Source: Sphingobium sp. CCH11-B1
GTDB lineage: Bacteria; Pseudomonadota; Alphaproteobacteria; Sphingomonadales; Sphingomonadaceae
Assembly (NCBI RefSeq): GCF_001556865.1
Contig: NZ_LSJY01000056.1
Location: 1-51,664, forward strand
Direction of reading: 5' to 3'
DNA: 51,664 nt
This document shows, in pieces, positions 1 to 6,719 of this stretch. The notes beneath the pieces were generated by a model. That model was not told the origin of the DNA, did no database searches, and saw nothing but the letters and a program-made list of their open reading frames with translations. Both the position numbers and the translations under genes were made by a program. Positions within the stretch are counted from its first letter, which is position 1, and the number at the start of each line of letters is the position of its first letter.

Positions 1-50
1 CCATGGCGGCGTAATGTTTAACCGCCCGCCCACACACGGAAATCCTGACA
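1..50. mobile_element. Edge of a second, unidentified element interrupting the IS3 orfB
   Basis: On the minus strand the IS3 orfB reads normally up to the catalytic glutamate motif ETING. It then runs into unrelated sequence of about 50 bases that is open for only ten more codons (DCQDFRVWAGG, then stop). The foreign stretch begins near GACTGTCAGGATTTCCGTG, which resembles the terminal inverted repeat of another insertion sequence. The window edge cuts it off, so family and length cannot be told. That it is a nested insertion rather than a deletion junction is inference. Confidence 0.4.
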
Positions 51-773
51 GTCCCCGTTGATGGTCTCGGCGAGGGCGTTGTCATACGAGTCACCGACAC
101 TGCCCACAGAGGGCACCAGCTCGGCTTCGGACAGCCGCTGGGTGTAGCTCATGGCCAGATATTGCACACCCCTGTCGCTATGGTGGATCAGGCCATCCTC
201 GGCATTTGGCCTGCGCGCATGGATTGCCTGCTCCAGGGCATCCAGCACGAACCCTGCTGTGGCGCTGGTGCTGACCTTCCAGCCTACGATCCGCCGGGCG
301 AAGGCGTCGATCACGAAGGCCACGTAGACAAAGCCGGTCCAGGTATGAACATAGGTGAAGTCGACGACCCACAGCGCGTTGGGCCGCTTGACCTTGAACG
401 CACGGTTGACCCTGTCCAGCGGGCACGGTGTCTTCGGATTACTGACGGTGGTAACGCAGGCTTTACCGCGCCTTATCCCTGCCAAGCCCATCGCGCGCAT
501 CAGCCGCTCCACGGTGCACTTGGCGACGTCGATCCCATCGCGGCGCAGCTGGTGCCAGACTTTGCGGGTGCCGTAGAGGCCGAAGCTGGCATCGTGGACC
601 CGCTTGATCTGCTCTTTGATCTCGTCATCGCGCCGGGTACGCGCCGAGCGCTTGTCAGGGTCGGCAAGCCTTGCGGCGTGCTCGTGGTAGGACGATGGGG
701 CGACCCGCAGTTCGCGGCAGATCGGCTCGATACCCAGTTCCTCGTGATGAGCGTCGATGAACGACATCACCAT
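18..773 (-). pseudogene. IS3-family transposase OrfB, C-terminally truncated
   Basis: This is the catalytic half of an IS3-family transposase (DDE/rve integrase fold), which cuts and joins the element ends. An HTH_21-like segment is followed by the integrase core. The three acidic residues are in VVDFTYV, HHSDRG and NALAETING. Family members continue about 50 residues past the glutamate; here only DCQDFRVWAGG follows, so the normal C terminus is missing and the enzyme is probably inactive. It overlaps orfA by 7 bases (ATGGTGA) in a different frame, the usual arrangement for a programmed frameshift producing OrfAB. Confidence 0.85.
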
Positions 774-1143
774 TTGCCGTGGCGGTCGAGCTCCGCCTGC
801 GCAAAATATGCCGACGCCTTGCGCAGGATCTCGTTGGCACGGCGAAGCTCCTTCACCTCGCGTTCGAGAAGCTTGAGCCGTTCCCGTTCGCTAGCGGCTT
901 GCGCCGCTGGCCCCGTTCGTCGGCTCGCCTCCTCACGGCACCACCGACGCAGCGTTTCCGCAGTGCAGCCGATCTTCCCAGCGATGGAGGTCATTGCCGC
1001 CCATTCCGAACCGTAATCGGCACGGTGCTCACCAACCATCCGAACCGCGCGTTCGCGGACCTCAGGTGAAAACTTGTTCCTTGCGTTGCTCATTATAGCT
1101 CCTTCTCACAGATAGGAGCCTCCGGGAAACCCGGGACGCTTCA
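51..1143 (-). mobile_element. Truncated IS3-family insertion sequence
   Basis: The left (orfA-proximal) end is intact: on the minus strand it begins TGAAGCGTCCCGGG at position 1143, the usual TGA-type IS3 terminus. It is followed by a 50-base leader, orfA and orfB. The other end is lost to unrelated sequence near position 50, so the second inverted repeat and the target duplication cannot be checked here. The intact end lies 2 bp before the fur start codon. Confidence 0.75.
767..1093 (-). CDS. IS3-family transposase OrfA
   Basis: This 108-residue protein is the DNA-binding half of an IS3-type transposase. An N-terminal helix-turn-helix (residues about 10-60, with [12 protein letters not shown] at the recognition helix) is followed by a leucine-zipper-like coiled coil ([19 protein letters not shown]). 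It recognises the element ends and dimerises. It is full length, unlike its OrfB partner. The start ATG at 1093 has AAGGAG about 6 bases upstream on the minus strand. Confidence 0.9.
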   Translation of the reverse strand: MSNARNKFSPEVRERAVRMVGEHRADYGSEWAAMTSIAGKIGCTAETLRRWCREEASRRTGPAAQAASERERLKLLEREVKELRRANEILRKASAYFAQAELDRHGKW

Positions 1144-1145
1144 CA

Positions 1146-1586
1146 ATGGGCTCGAGGATTGATCTTGAGGCGCTATGCATCGAGCGTGGCTTGCGGGTGA
1201 CCGAGCAGCGCCGCGTCATTGCGCGCGTACTGTCCGATGCGGTCGATCATCCGAATGTCGATACCGTGCACAGGCGTGCCTCAGTAATCGATCCTGGTAT
1301 TTCCATCGCAACGGTTTACCGAACAATCCGGCTGTTCGAAGAGGCCGGGATCATTGAACGGCACGATTTCGGTGACGGAAAGGCTCGCTATGAACCTTCG
1401 CCCGATGCTCATCATGATCATCTGGTGGACGTTGAAACAGGTCAGGTCGTCGAATTCGTGGACCCGGAACTCGAGGCACTGCAGCGTCTGATTGCAGAAC
1501 GGTTGGGCTACCGGCTCGTCGACCACAAGATGGAGCTCTATGCGGTCAAGCTCGTGGACGGGCGGTCCCGGGCAACAGAGGATTGA
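1146..1586 (+). CDS. fur: Fur-family iron-responsive repressor
   Basis: A 146-residue ferric uptake regulator, a cytosolic dimeric metal-dependent repressor. The N-terminal winged helix contains SIATVYRTIRLFEEAG (recognition helix). The dimerisation/metal domain has AHHDHLVDVETG, the conserved Fur metal-site motif, and EFVDPELEALQ. There is no C-terminal CxxC zinc motif, as is common in alphaproteobacterial Fur/Mur. The family-typical opening RIDLEALC begins at residue 4, so the protein is essentially complete. An IS3 end lies 2 bp upstream, so the native promoter and ribosome site have been displaced; a GGGA in the IS end (near 1133) is the only visible ribosome-site candidate. The gene ends 1 bp from the convergent bioB. 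Confidence 0.9.
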   Translation: MGSRIDLEALCIERGLRVTEQRRVIARVLSDAVDHPNVDTVHRRASVIDPGISIATVYRTIRLFEEAGIIERHDFGDGKARYEPSPDAHHDHLVDVETGQVVEFVDPELEALQRLIAERLGYRLVDHKMELYAVKLVDGRSRATED

Positions 1587-1587
1587 A

Positions 1588-2628
1588 CTACGACGAGCTG
1601 GCCGGTGTTCTTCTTTCTTCGACGCCGCCCTTCAGGGGAGCCATTGCCTTCAAGCCCAGACGCGATAGCATTTCTGTGTCCCTGTCATCGCCTGCATTGG
1701 GCGCGGTAAGCAGCTTGTCGCCGGTAAAGATTGAATTCGCTCCGGCGAGGAAGCACATTGCCTGCGTCATATCTGACATGGATTCACGCCCTGCGGAAAG
1801 GCGCACCATGGAGTGAGGCATCACCATGGAGTGAGGCATGGTGATACGCGCCGCAGCGACTGTTCGCACGAATTCGACATCGTCAATTTTCGCCAGTGGG
1901 GTATCTGCCAGCATGTCACCCAGCACCGTGCCTTTCACCGGGACCAGTGCGTTGATCGGTATTGACTGCGGGTGATCGGGCAAAGTCGCGAGGGTGTGGA
2001 TGAAGCCCACTCGGTCTTCACGGGTCTCGCCCATGCCCACGATACCGCCTGAGCAGACGCTGATGCCGGCCATACGGACGTTGGCCAGCGTATCGAGCCG
2101 GTCCTTCATCGTGCGCGTGGTGATGACCTGGTCATAGCGTTCAGGCGAGGTGTCGATGTTGTGATTATAGTAGTCGAGCCCCGCTTCGCTTAGCATGTCG
2201 GCCTGTCGGGGTGTAAGCATGCCCAGCGTCATGCAGGTTTCCATGCCAAGCGCGCGCACGCCTTTAACCATCTCGATAATGGCAGGCATGTCGCGGTCCT
2301 TGGGATCGCGCCAGGCAGCGCCCATGCAAAAGCGGGTGGAACCCTGGTCGGCCGCTTGTGCGGCGCGCTGGAGGACGGCTTGCACCTCCAATAGCTTGGT
2401 CGCCTTGACACCGCTGCCTGCTTTCACCGACTGCGAACAATAGCCGCAATCCTCCTGACACCCGCCGGTCTTGATCGAAAGCAGTGTGGAAAGCTGGACC
2501 TCGTTCGCCGGGTGACAGGCGCGATGAATCTCGGCGGCCTGAAAAACCAGCTCTGTAAACGGCAGTTCGTAGAGGGCCGCGATTTCATCGCGGGTCCAAT
2601 CAGTTCGGGAAACGAGGGATACGGTCAT
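1588..2628 (-). CDS. bioB: Biotin synthase (radical SAM)
   Basis: BioB inserts sulfur into dethiobiotin, the last step of biotin synthesis. The radical SAM CxxxCxxC cluster motif is in [11 protein letters not shown]; other conserved blocks are [19 protein letters not shown] and [16 protein letters not shown]. Start: ATG 2628 gives [11 protein letters not shown]; an in-frame TTG at 2649 would add seven residues. Oddity: nucleotides 1804-1821 and 1822-1839 are an exact tandem duplication of an 18-mer, giving [18 protein letters not shown] where relatives have a single MPxSMV. The extra six residues directly precede the conserved RLSAGR segment of the barrel, which supplies an arginine ligand to the [2Fe-2S] cluster in characterised BioB. 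Activity may be affected. No other biotin genes are in the window. Confidence 0.93.
   Translation of the reverse strand: MTVSLVSRTDWTRDEIAALYELPFTELVFQAAEIHRACHPANEVQLSTLLSIKTGGCQEDCGYCSQSVKAGSGVKATKLLEVQAVLQRAAQAADQGSTRFCMGAAWRDPKDRDMPAIIEMVKGVRALGMETCMTLGMLTPRQADMLSEAGLDYYNHNIDTSPERYDQVITTRTMKDRLDTLANVRMAGISVCSGGIVGMGETREDRVGFIHTLATLPDHPQSIPINALVPVKGTVLGDMLADTPLAKIDDVEFVRTVAAARITMPHSMVMPHSMVRLSAGRESMSDMTQAMCFLAGANSIFTGDKLLTAPNAGDDRDTEMLSRLGLKAMAPLKGGVEERRTPASSS
1804..1839 (-). repeat. 18-bp perfect tandem duplication inside bioB
   Basis: Two adjacent exact copies of ATGCCTCACTCCATGGTG (minus strand). The unit keeps the frame and duplicates the residues MPHSMV. It looks like a recent slippage or replication duplication. 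Confidence 0.95.
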
Positions 2629-2781
2629 GGCCGATGCGATAGAGCGCAAAATCCTGAGCTTCGCAAGTCAGTCTCGGCAACGACATGAACAGGCCCCGAC
2701 CGGTCCCAATTGTCGAAACGGGCGTATGCCATTCCTGCGGCTCGTTGACGAGCATCGGAGTTCAGACGCCTCAATATCGGG

Positions 2782-3498
2782 TCACTGCTCATGCAGGCCG
2801 CGCAGCCAGCATTCGAGAAGTGTTTTGGCCTTGTCGGTGAGTTCGCGTGACACGACTGCCATCGTGGCCCGAAGTTCTCGGATGTCGATGCCCGCGACTG
2901 AGAGTTCGCAGGCATGACCGATTAGCCAACGCTCGAATGTCGTGCCATCGGCTTCCGGATGGAACTGGAAGCCGATGATATTGGGGCCAACGGAGAAAGC
3001 CTGATTTCGGCACAGGTCGGTCGAAGCCAGAAGTGAAGCGCCTTCGGGAAGGTCAAAGGTGTCGCCATGCCAGTGAAGTGTTGCAGGAGCATCCGCGAAG
3101 GGAGCGAGGCAACTGGCAAGGCCGGCGTCGGTCAGTGTGATATTGCCGATCCCGATTTCCTTGATTCCGCTCGGATAAACCTTGGCGCCAAGCGCACGCG
3201 CAATGAGCTGCGCGCCAAGGCAGATACCCATTGTGGGCAGCCGTTTGCGCAATCGCGAGGCGATCCCGTCGATCTCATCGGTAAGCCAGGGGTAGAGATG
3301 TTCCTCATATGCGCCGATAGGACCGCCGAGGACGATCAGCAAATCGATTTTCGCAGAGTCCCATGGTTCGGGTCCGGCGTCAGGCGTGCAAACCCCGGCG
3401 TCTTGGTAGTGAACGGAATAATCGGCATCCCTTAACGGAGCGGTAAACGCTCCGAGATCTTCGAATGCCAGATGCCTTATGACCACCGCACGTTTCAT
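2782..3498 (-). CDS. Class I glutamine amidotransferase-like protein
   Basis: This 238-residue stand-alone GATase1 domain resembles the GMP synthase glutaminase half. The nucleophile elbow is GICLGAQ (Cys of the triad). The His and Glu come from FQFHPE near residue 180. LIVLGGPIGAYEE is the oxyanion-side motif. The family removes ammonia from glutamine or acts on gamma-glutamyl compounds; no synthase partner is fused. The gene lies 9 bp after the DUF4170 gene and appears to be the distal member of the nitrate operon, so a role in glutamine/ammonia handling is plausible but inferred. The substrate is unknown. Confidence 0.8.
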   Translation of the reverse strand: MKRAVVIRHLAFEDLGAFTAPLRDADYSVHYQDAGVCTPDAGPEPWDSAKIDLLIVLGGPIGAYEEHLYPWLTDEIDGIASRLRKRLPTMGICLGAQLIARALGAKVYPSGIKEIGIGNITLTDAGLASCLAPFADAPATLHWHGDTFDLPEGASLLASTDLCRNQAFSVGPNIIGFQFHPEADGTTFERWLIGHACELSVAGIDIRELRATMAVVSRELTDKAKTLLECWLRGLHEQ

Positions 3499-3507
3499 TG
3501 GATGCCT

Positions 3508-3726
3508 CTAGCCTGATGCGGCAGGTTCGATCAACCGATGCAGGTGAACGACGACGTAGCGCATTGCCGCGTCATCGACCGTGCGTTGGGCCGCTCCCCT
3601 CCACGCTGATTCGGCACTTGCATAGTTGGGATAAATGCCGACCACATCGATTGCATCGATATCCTCGAAATCGAGGCCCTGCGGATCGGCCACGCGGCCG
3701 CCCATCACGAGATGAAGCTTGCTCAC
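3508..3726 (-). CDS. DUF4170 domain protein
   Basis: A 72-residue conserved alphaproteobacterial protein with the family pattern VMGGRVADP...VGIYPNYASAESAWRGAAQ...YVVVHLHRL. There is no signal peptide and no membrane segment. Function is unknown. It starts 21 bp after nasA and ends 9 bp before the amidotransferase, so it is probably co-transcribed with the nitrate genes. The match is to a family by recalled sequence pattern. Confidence 0.75.
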   Translation of the reverse strand: MSKLHLVMGGRVADPQGLDFEDIDAIDVVGIYPNYASAESAWRGAAQRTVDDAAMRYVVVHLHRLIEPAASG

Positions 3727-3747
3727 AAATTGTCCTTTTGGATGGCA

Positions 3748-6369
3748 TCAGGCGGGCACGGGCTCGCCGGTTGCGGGGCTGTCCGCCAGAAGTCGCGCGA
3801 TCGCGGGTCGGCACGAACCACAGTTCGTCCCGGCATTGAGCGCGGCGCCGATCTGTTCGACCGTTACCAGCGACTGGCTGGCGATCGCTTCGATGATCGT
3901 GTTCATGCCCACATCAAAACAGACGCAGACGATCGGCCCGCGATCGGGCGCCGGGGAGGCGGGCCGGCCCGCCAGCAGTTCCATGGTCGAGGCCTCGAAC
4001 AGCGAAAGCTGGGCGACCAGCCATTCGCGCGGGGGCAGGCCGCCGCTGCGCGTGACATAGAGCGCGGCGCGCAGCTTGCCCTGGTCCAGCACCGCCACGC
4101 GCAGCGTGCCGCGCGCGGCGTCCATGCTTTCGATGCGCTCACCCCTGGGCAGCAGGGCCTTGGCCAGCGCTGCCGGATCGCCATCGCCCGCAACCTCGAC
4201 CAGCCAGCCCTGCTGCACGCGGACCCTGGTGGCATAGGCGGCAGGGATCGCGTCGGGCAGTGCGCTTGCGATAACGAAACCGCGCCATTCGGGGGCGAAT
4301 TTTTCCACCCGTGCGGGGGTGTTCTTGAAGCCGGGCTGGCCGGAATGCGGATCGACCAGCGGGCGCGGCAGCAGGCCGGTGCGACCGCCGGTGGACTGGC
4401 GGTCGGTCCAGTGGATCGGAGTGAACACCTCGCCGCGCCGCTGCCCGTCGCTGAGCGTGGCGCGAAACACGCTGCTGCCGCTGGGGGTGGAAACCGTCAC
4501 CAGATCGCCATCCGCGATGCCCAGCGCGCGGGCGTCCATCGGGTGGATCTCGGCCATCGGCTCACGCAGGTGCTGCGACAGGCGCGGCGACAGGCCGGTG
4601 CGCGTCATGGTATGCCACTGATCGCGGTAGCGGCCGTTGTTCAGCGTCATCGGATAGTGCGGCAGCGTGTTCTGCAGCGCGATCTGCGTAACCGGCACCA
4701 GCCGCGCCTTGCGGTCCGGCGTGGAGAAGCGGCCATCGGCAAAGGGGGCGCCGCCCCAGCGCGCCGGCTCCATCGCATCATAGGCGGCGTTGGTGATCGC
4801 GGCGTGGTGGCTCAGATCGAACAGGCGCTTGCCGTGGTTTTCATAGGCGGAAAGCCGGGCGTGTTCGCGATAGACATCGGCGGCGCTGTCATAGGCGAAG
4901 GCATCGCGCCAGCCCATGGCCTGCGCTACCTGCGCGATGATCCACCAGTCGTGCCGCGCCTCGCCCGCCGGCGGGAAGATGGCGCGCTGGCGGCTGATCC
5001 AGCGGTCGCTGTTGGTGACGGTGCCGTCCTTCTCGCTCCAGCCAGTGGCGGGCAGCTTCACATGAGCGAAGCGGGTGGTGTCGGTATCGGCGATGCAATC
5101 CGACACGGCGACGAAGGGGCAGGTGGCCAGCGCATCACGCACAAGACCGGCATCGGGCAGCGAGACGGCGGGATTGGTCGCCATCACCCACAGCGCCTTG
5201 ACCCGGCCTTCGCGGATCGAGCGGAACAGGTCGACCGCCTTCAGCCCCGGCTTGGGCGAGATCGCGGGGGAGGACCAGAAACGCTTCACGGTATCGCGGT
5301 TTTCCGGGGCAAAATCCATGTGAGAGGCTAGCGTCGAGGCCAGCCCGCCGACCTCGCGCCCGCCCATGGCGTTGGGCTGGCCGGTGATCGAGAAGGGCGC
5401 GGCCCCCGGCTTGCCGATGCGGCCGGTGGCAAGATGGACATTGATGATCGCATTGACCTGATCGGTGCCGCGGATCGACTGGTTGATGCCCTGGCTGAAC
5501 AGGGTGATCGTGCGCGGATTGGCGGCGAAGAGGTCGAAGAAGGCGCGCAGGCTTTCCAGCGGCAGGTCGCAGGCCTCGGCCGTGGCTTCGGGCGTGCAGC
5601 CTTCCAGCGCATCCCAGAAACCCTCCGGCGTGGAGACAGAGGCGGACAGGAAGGCTTCGTCGACAATCCCCGCCGCGCGGCAATGGGCGAGCAGTCCGTT
5701 CATCAGGGCCACGTCGCTGCCCGGCTTCAGCGGCAGATGCAGGTCCGCATCCTGACAGGTTTCGGTGCGGCGCGGATCGATGACGACGATCTTCGTGCCG
5801 TTCGCGGCGCGTGCGGCCATGATCCGCTGATAGACCACCGGATGGCACCAGGCGGTATTGGAGCCGACCAGCACGATCAGCTGGGCTACGTCGAAATCCT
5901 CATAGCTGGCGGGCACCACATCTTCGCCGAAGGCACGGATGTGCCCGGCCACCGCGCTCGACATGCACAGGCGCGAATTGGTGTCGATATTCGCCGAACC
6001 GATGAAGCCCTTCATCAGCTTGTTGGCGACGTAATAATCCTCGGTCAGCAGCTGGCCCGAGACATAGAAGGCCACGCTGTCCGGTCCGTGCTCGGCGATG
6101 GTGTCGGCGAATTTCCGCGCGACATGGGCAATCGCCTTGTTCCAGCTCGCCCGCTTGCCCCCGATTTCGGGGTGGAGCAGCCGCCCTTCGAGGCCGATCG
6201 TCTCGCCAAGATGGGTGCCCTTGGAACAGAGCCGGCCATGATTGGCGGGATGCGCGGCATCGCCCTGGATGCGCGCCGCCCGGTCCCCTTGTCGCGTCGC
6301 CACGATGCCGCAGCCCACGCCGCAATAGGCGCAGGTCGTGCGGACACCGTCTGTCGCGGCCTCGATCAT
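3748..6369 (-). CDS. nasA: Assimilatory nitrate reductase, catalytic subunit
   Basis: This 873-residue cytoplasmic molybdoenzyme reduces nitrate to nitrite. The N-terminal [4Fe-4S] cysteines are C13, C16, C20 and C48 (TTCAYCGVGCG ... GRLCSKG). The Mo-bis-MGD domain includes NSRLCMSS with the probable Mo-ligating cysteine, LVGSNTAWCHPV and GQPNAMGGREVGG. The C-terminal molybdopterin dinucleotide-binding domain is followed by a BFD-like [2Fe-2S] domain (VCVCFDVG ... NCGSCRPAIARLL), found in NasA proteins lacking a separate NasC-type subunit. The gene overlaps nirD by 4 bases. The combination with nirB, nirD and an MFS nitrate transporter makes the role assimilatory. Confidence 0.95.
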   Translation of the reverse strand: MIEAATDGVRTTCAYCGVGCGIVATRQGDRAARIQGDAAHPANHGRLCSKGTHLGETIGLEGRLLHPEIGGKRASWNKAIAHVARKFADTIAEHGPDSVAFYVSGQLLTEDYYVANKLMKGFIGSANIDTNSRLCMSSAVAGHIRAFGEDVVPASYEDFDVAQLIVLVGSNTAWCHPVVYQRIMAARAANGTKIVVIDPRRTETCQDADLHLPLKPGSDVALMNGLLAHCRAAGIVDEAFLSASVSTPEGFWDALEGCTPEATAEACDLPLESLRAFFDLFAANPRTITLFSQGINQSIRGTDQVNAIINVHLATGRIGKPGAAPFSITGQPNAMGGREVGGLASTLASHMDFAPENRDTVKRFWSSPAISPKPGLKAVDLFRSIREGRVKALWVMATNPAVSLPDAGLVRDALATCPFVAVSDCIADTDTTRFAHVKLPATGWSEKDGTVTNSDRWISRQRAIFPPAGEARHDWWIIAQVAQAMGWRDAFAYDSAADVYREHARLSAYENHGKRLFDLSHHAAITNAAYDAMEPARWGGAPFADGRFSTPDRKARLVPVTQIALQNTLPHYPMTLNNGRYRDQWHTMTRTGLSPRLSQHLREPMAEIHPMDARALGIADGDLVTVSTPSGSSVFRATLSDGQRRGEVFTPIHWTDRQSTGGRTGLLPRPLVDPHSGQPGFKNTPARVEKFAPEWRGFVIASALPDAIPAAYATRVRVQQGWLVEVAGDGDPAALAKALLPRGERIESMDAARGTLRVAVLDQGKLRAALYVTRSGGLPPREWLVAQLSLFEASTMELLAGRPASPAPDRGPIVCVCFDVGMNTIIEAIASQSLVTVEQIGAALNAGTNCGSCRPAIARLLADSPATGEPVPA

Positions 6370-6716
6370 GCCATCCCCTGCAAGGCTTCCCTGCGGCCGA
6401 TGAAGATGCGGCCATTGTCGATCTTTACCGGGATGGTCGGTACGCAGCCTTCGTCCTCGCCCAGCGCTTGGCCGGTCTTGAGGCTGATCCGCCAGTTGTG
6501 CAGCGGGCAGGTGACGGTCGTGTCATGGACGATGCCGTGGCTCAGCGGTCCCTGCTTGTGTGGACATTCGTTGAGCAGGGCATAGACCTCGCCGTTGGCG
6601 GTGTGGAAAATGGCGATGTCCTTGCCGCCCCGCACCGGAAGCGTGCGGGCACCCAGTGAGGGCAACTGGTCCACCGGGCCGATGTCGAGCCACCTGCCAT
6701 TCAATGCATCTGGCAT
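6366..6716 (-). CDS. nirD: Nitrite reductase (NADH) small subunit, Rieske type
   Basis: The 116-residue partner of NirB in cytoplasmic nitrite reduction to ammonium. A Rieske-like fold spans the whole protein, with a complete ligand set in CPHKQG and TCPLHNW (C-x-H and C-x2-H). It therefore probably carries a [2Fe-2S] cluster, unlike the E. coli NirD, which lacks the cysteines. It lies 3 bp after nirB and overlaps nasA by 4 bases. Confidence 0.92.
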   Translation of the reverse strand: MPDALNGRWLDIGPVDQLPSLGARTLPVRGGKDIAIFHTANGEVYALLNECPHKQGPLSHGIVHDTTVTCPLHNWRISLKTGQALGEDEGCVPTIPVKIDNGRIFIGRREALQGMA

Positions 6717-6719
6717 GGT

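Noticed and set aside
3712..5331. 539-residue plus-strand frame opposite nasA
   Set aside because: Low-complexity G/R/A/Q-rich product typical of an antisense shadow; nasA motifs are unmistakable on the other strand.
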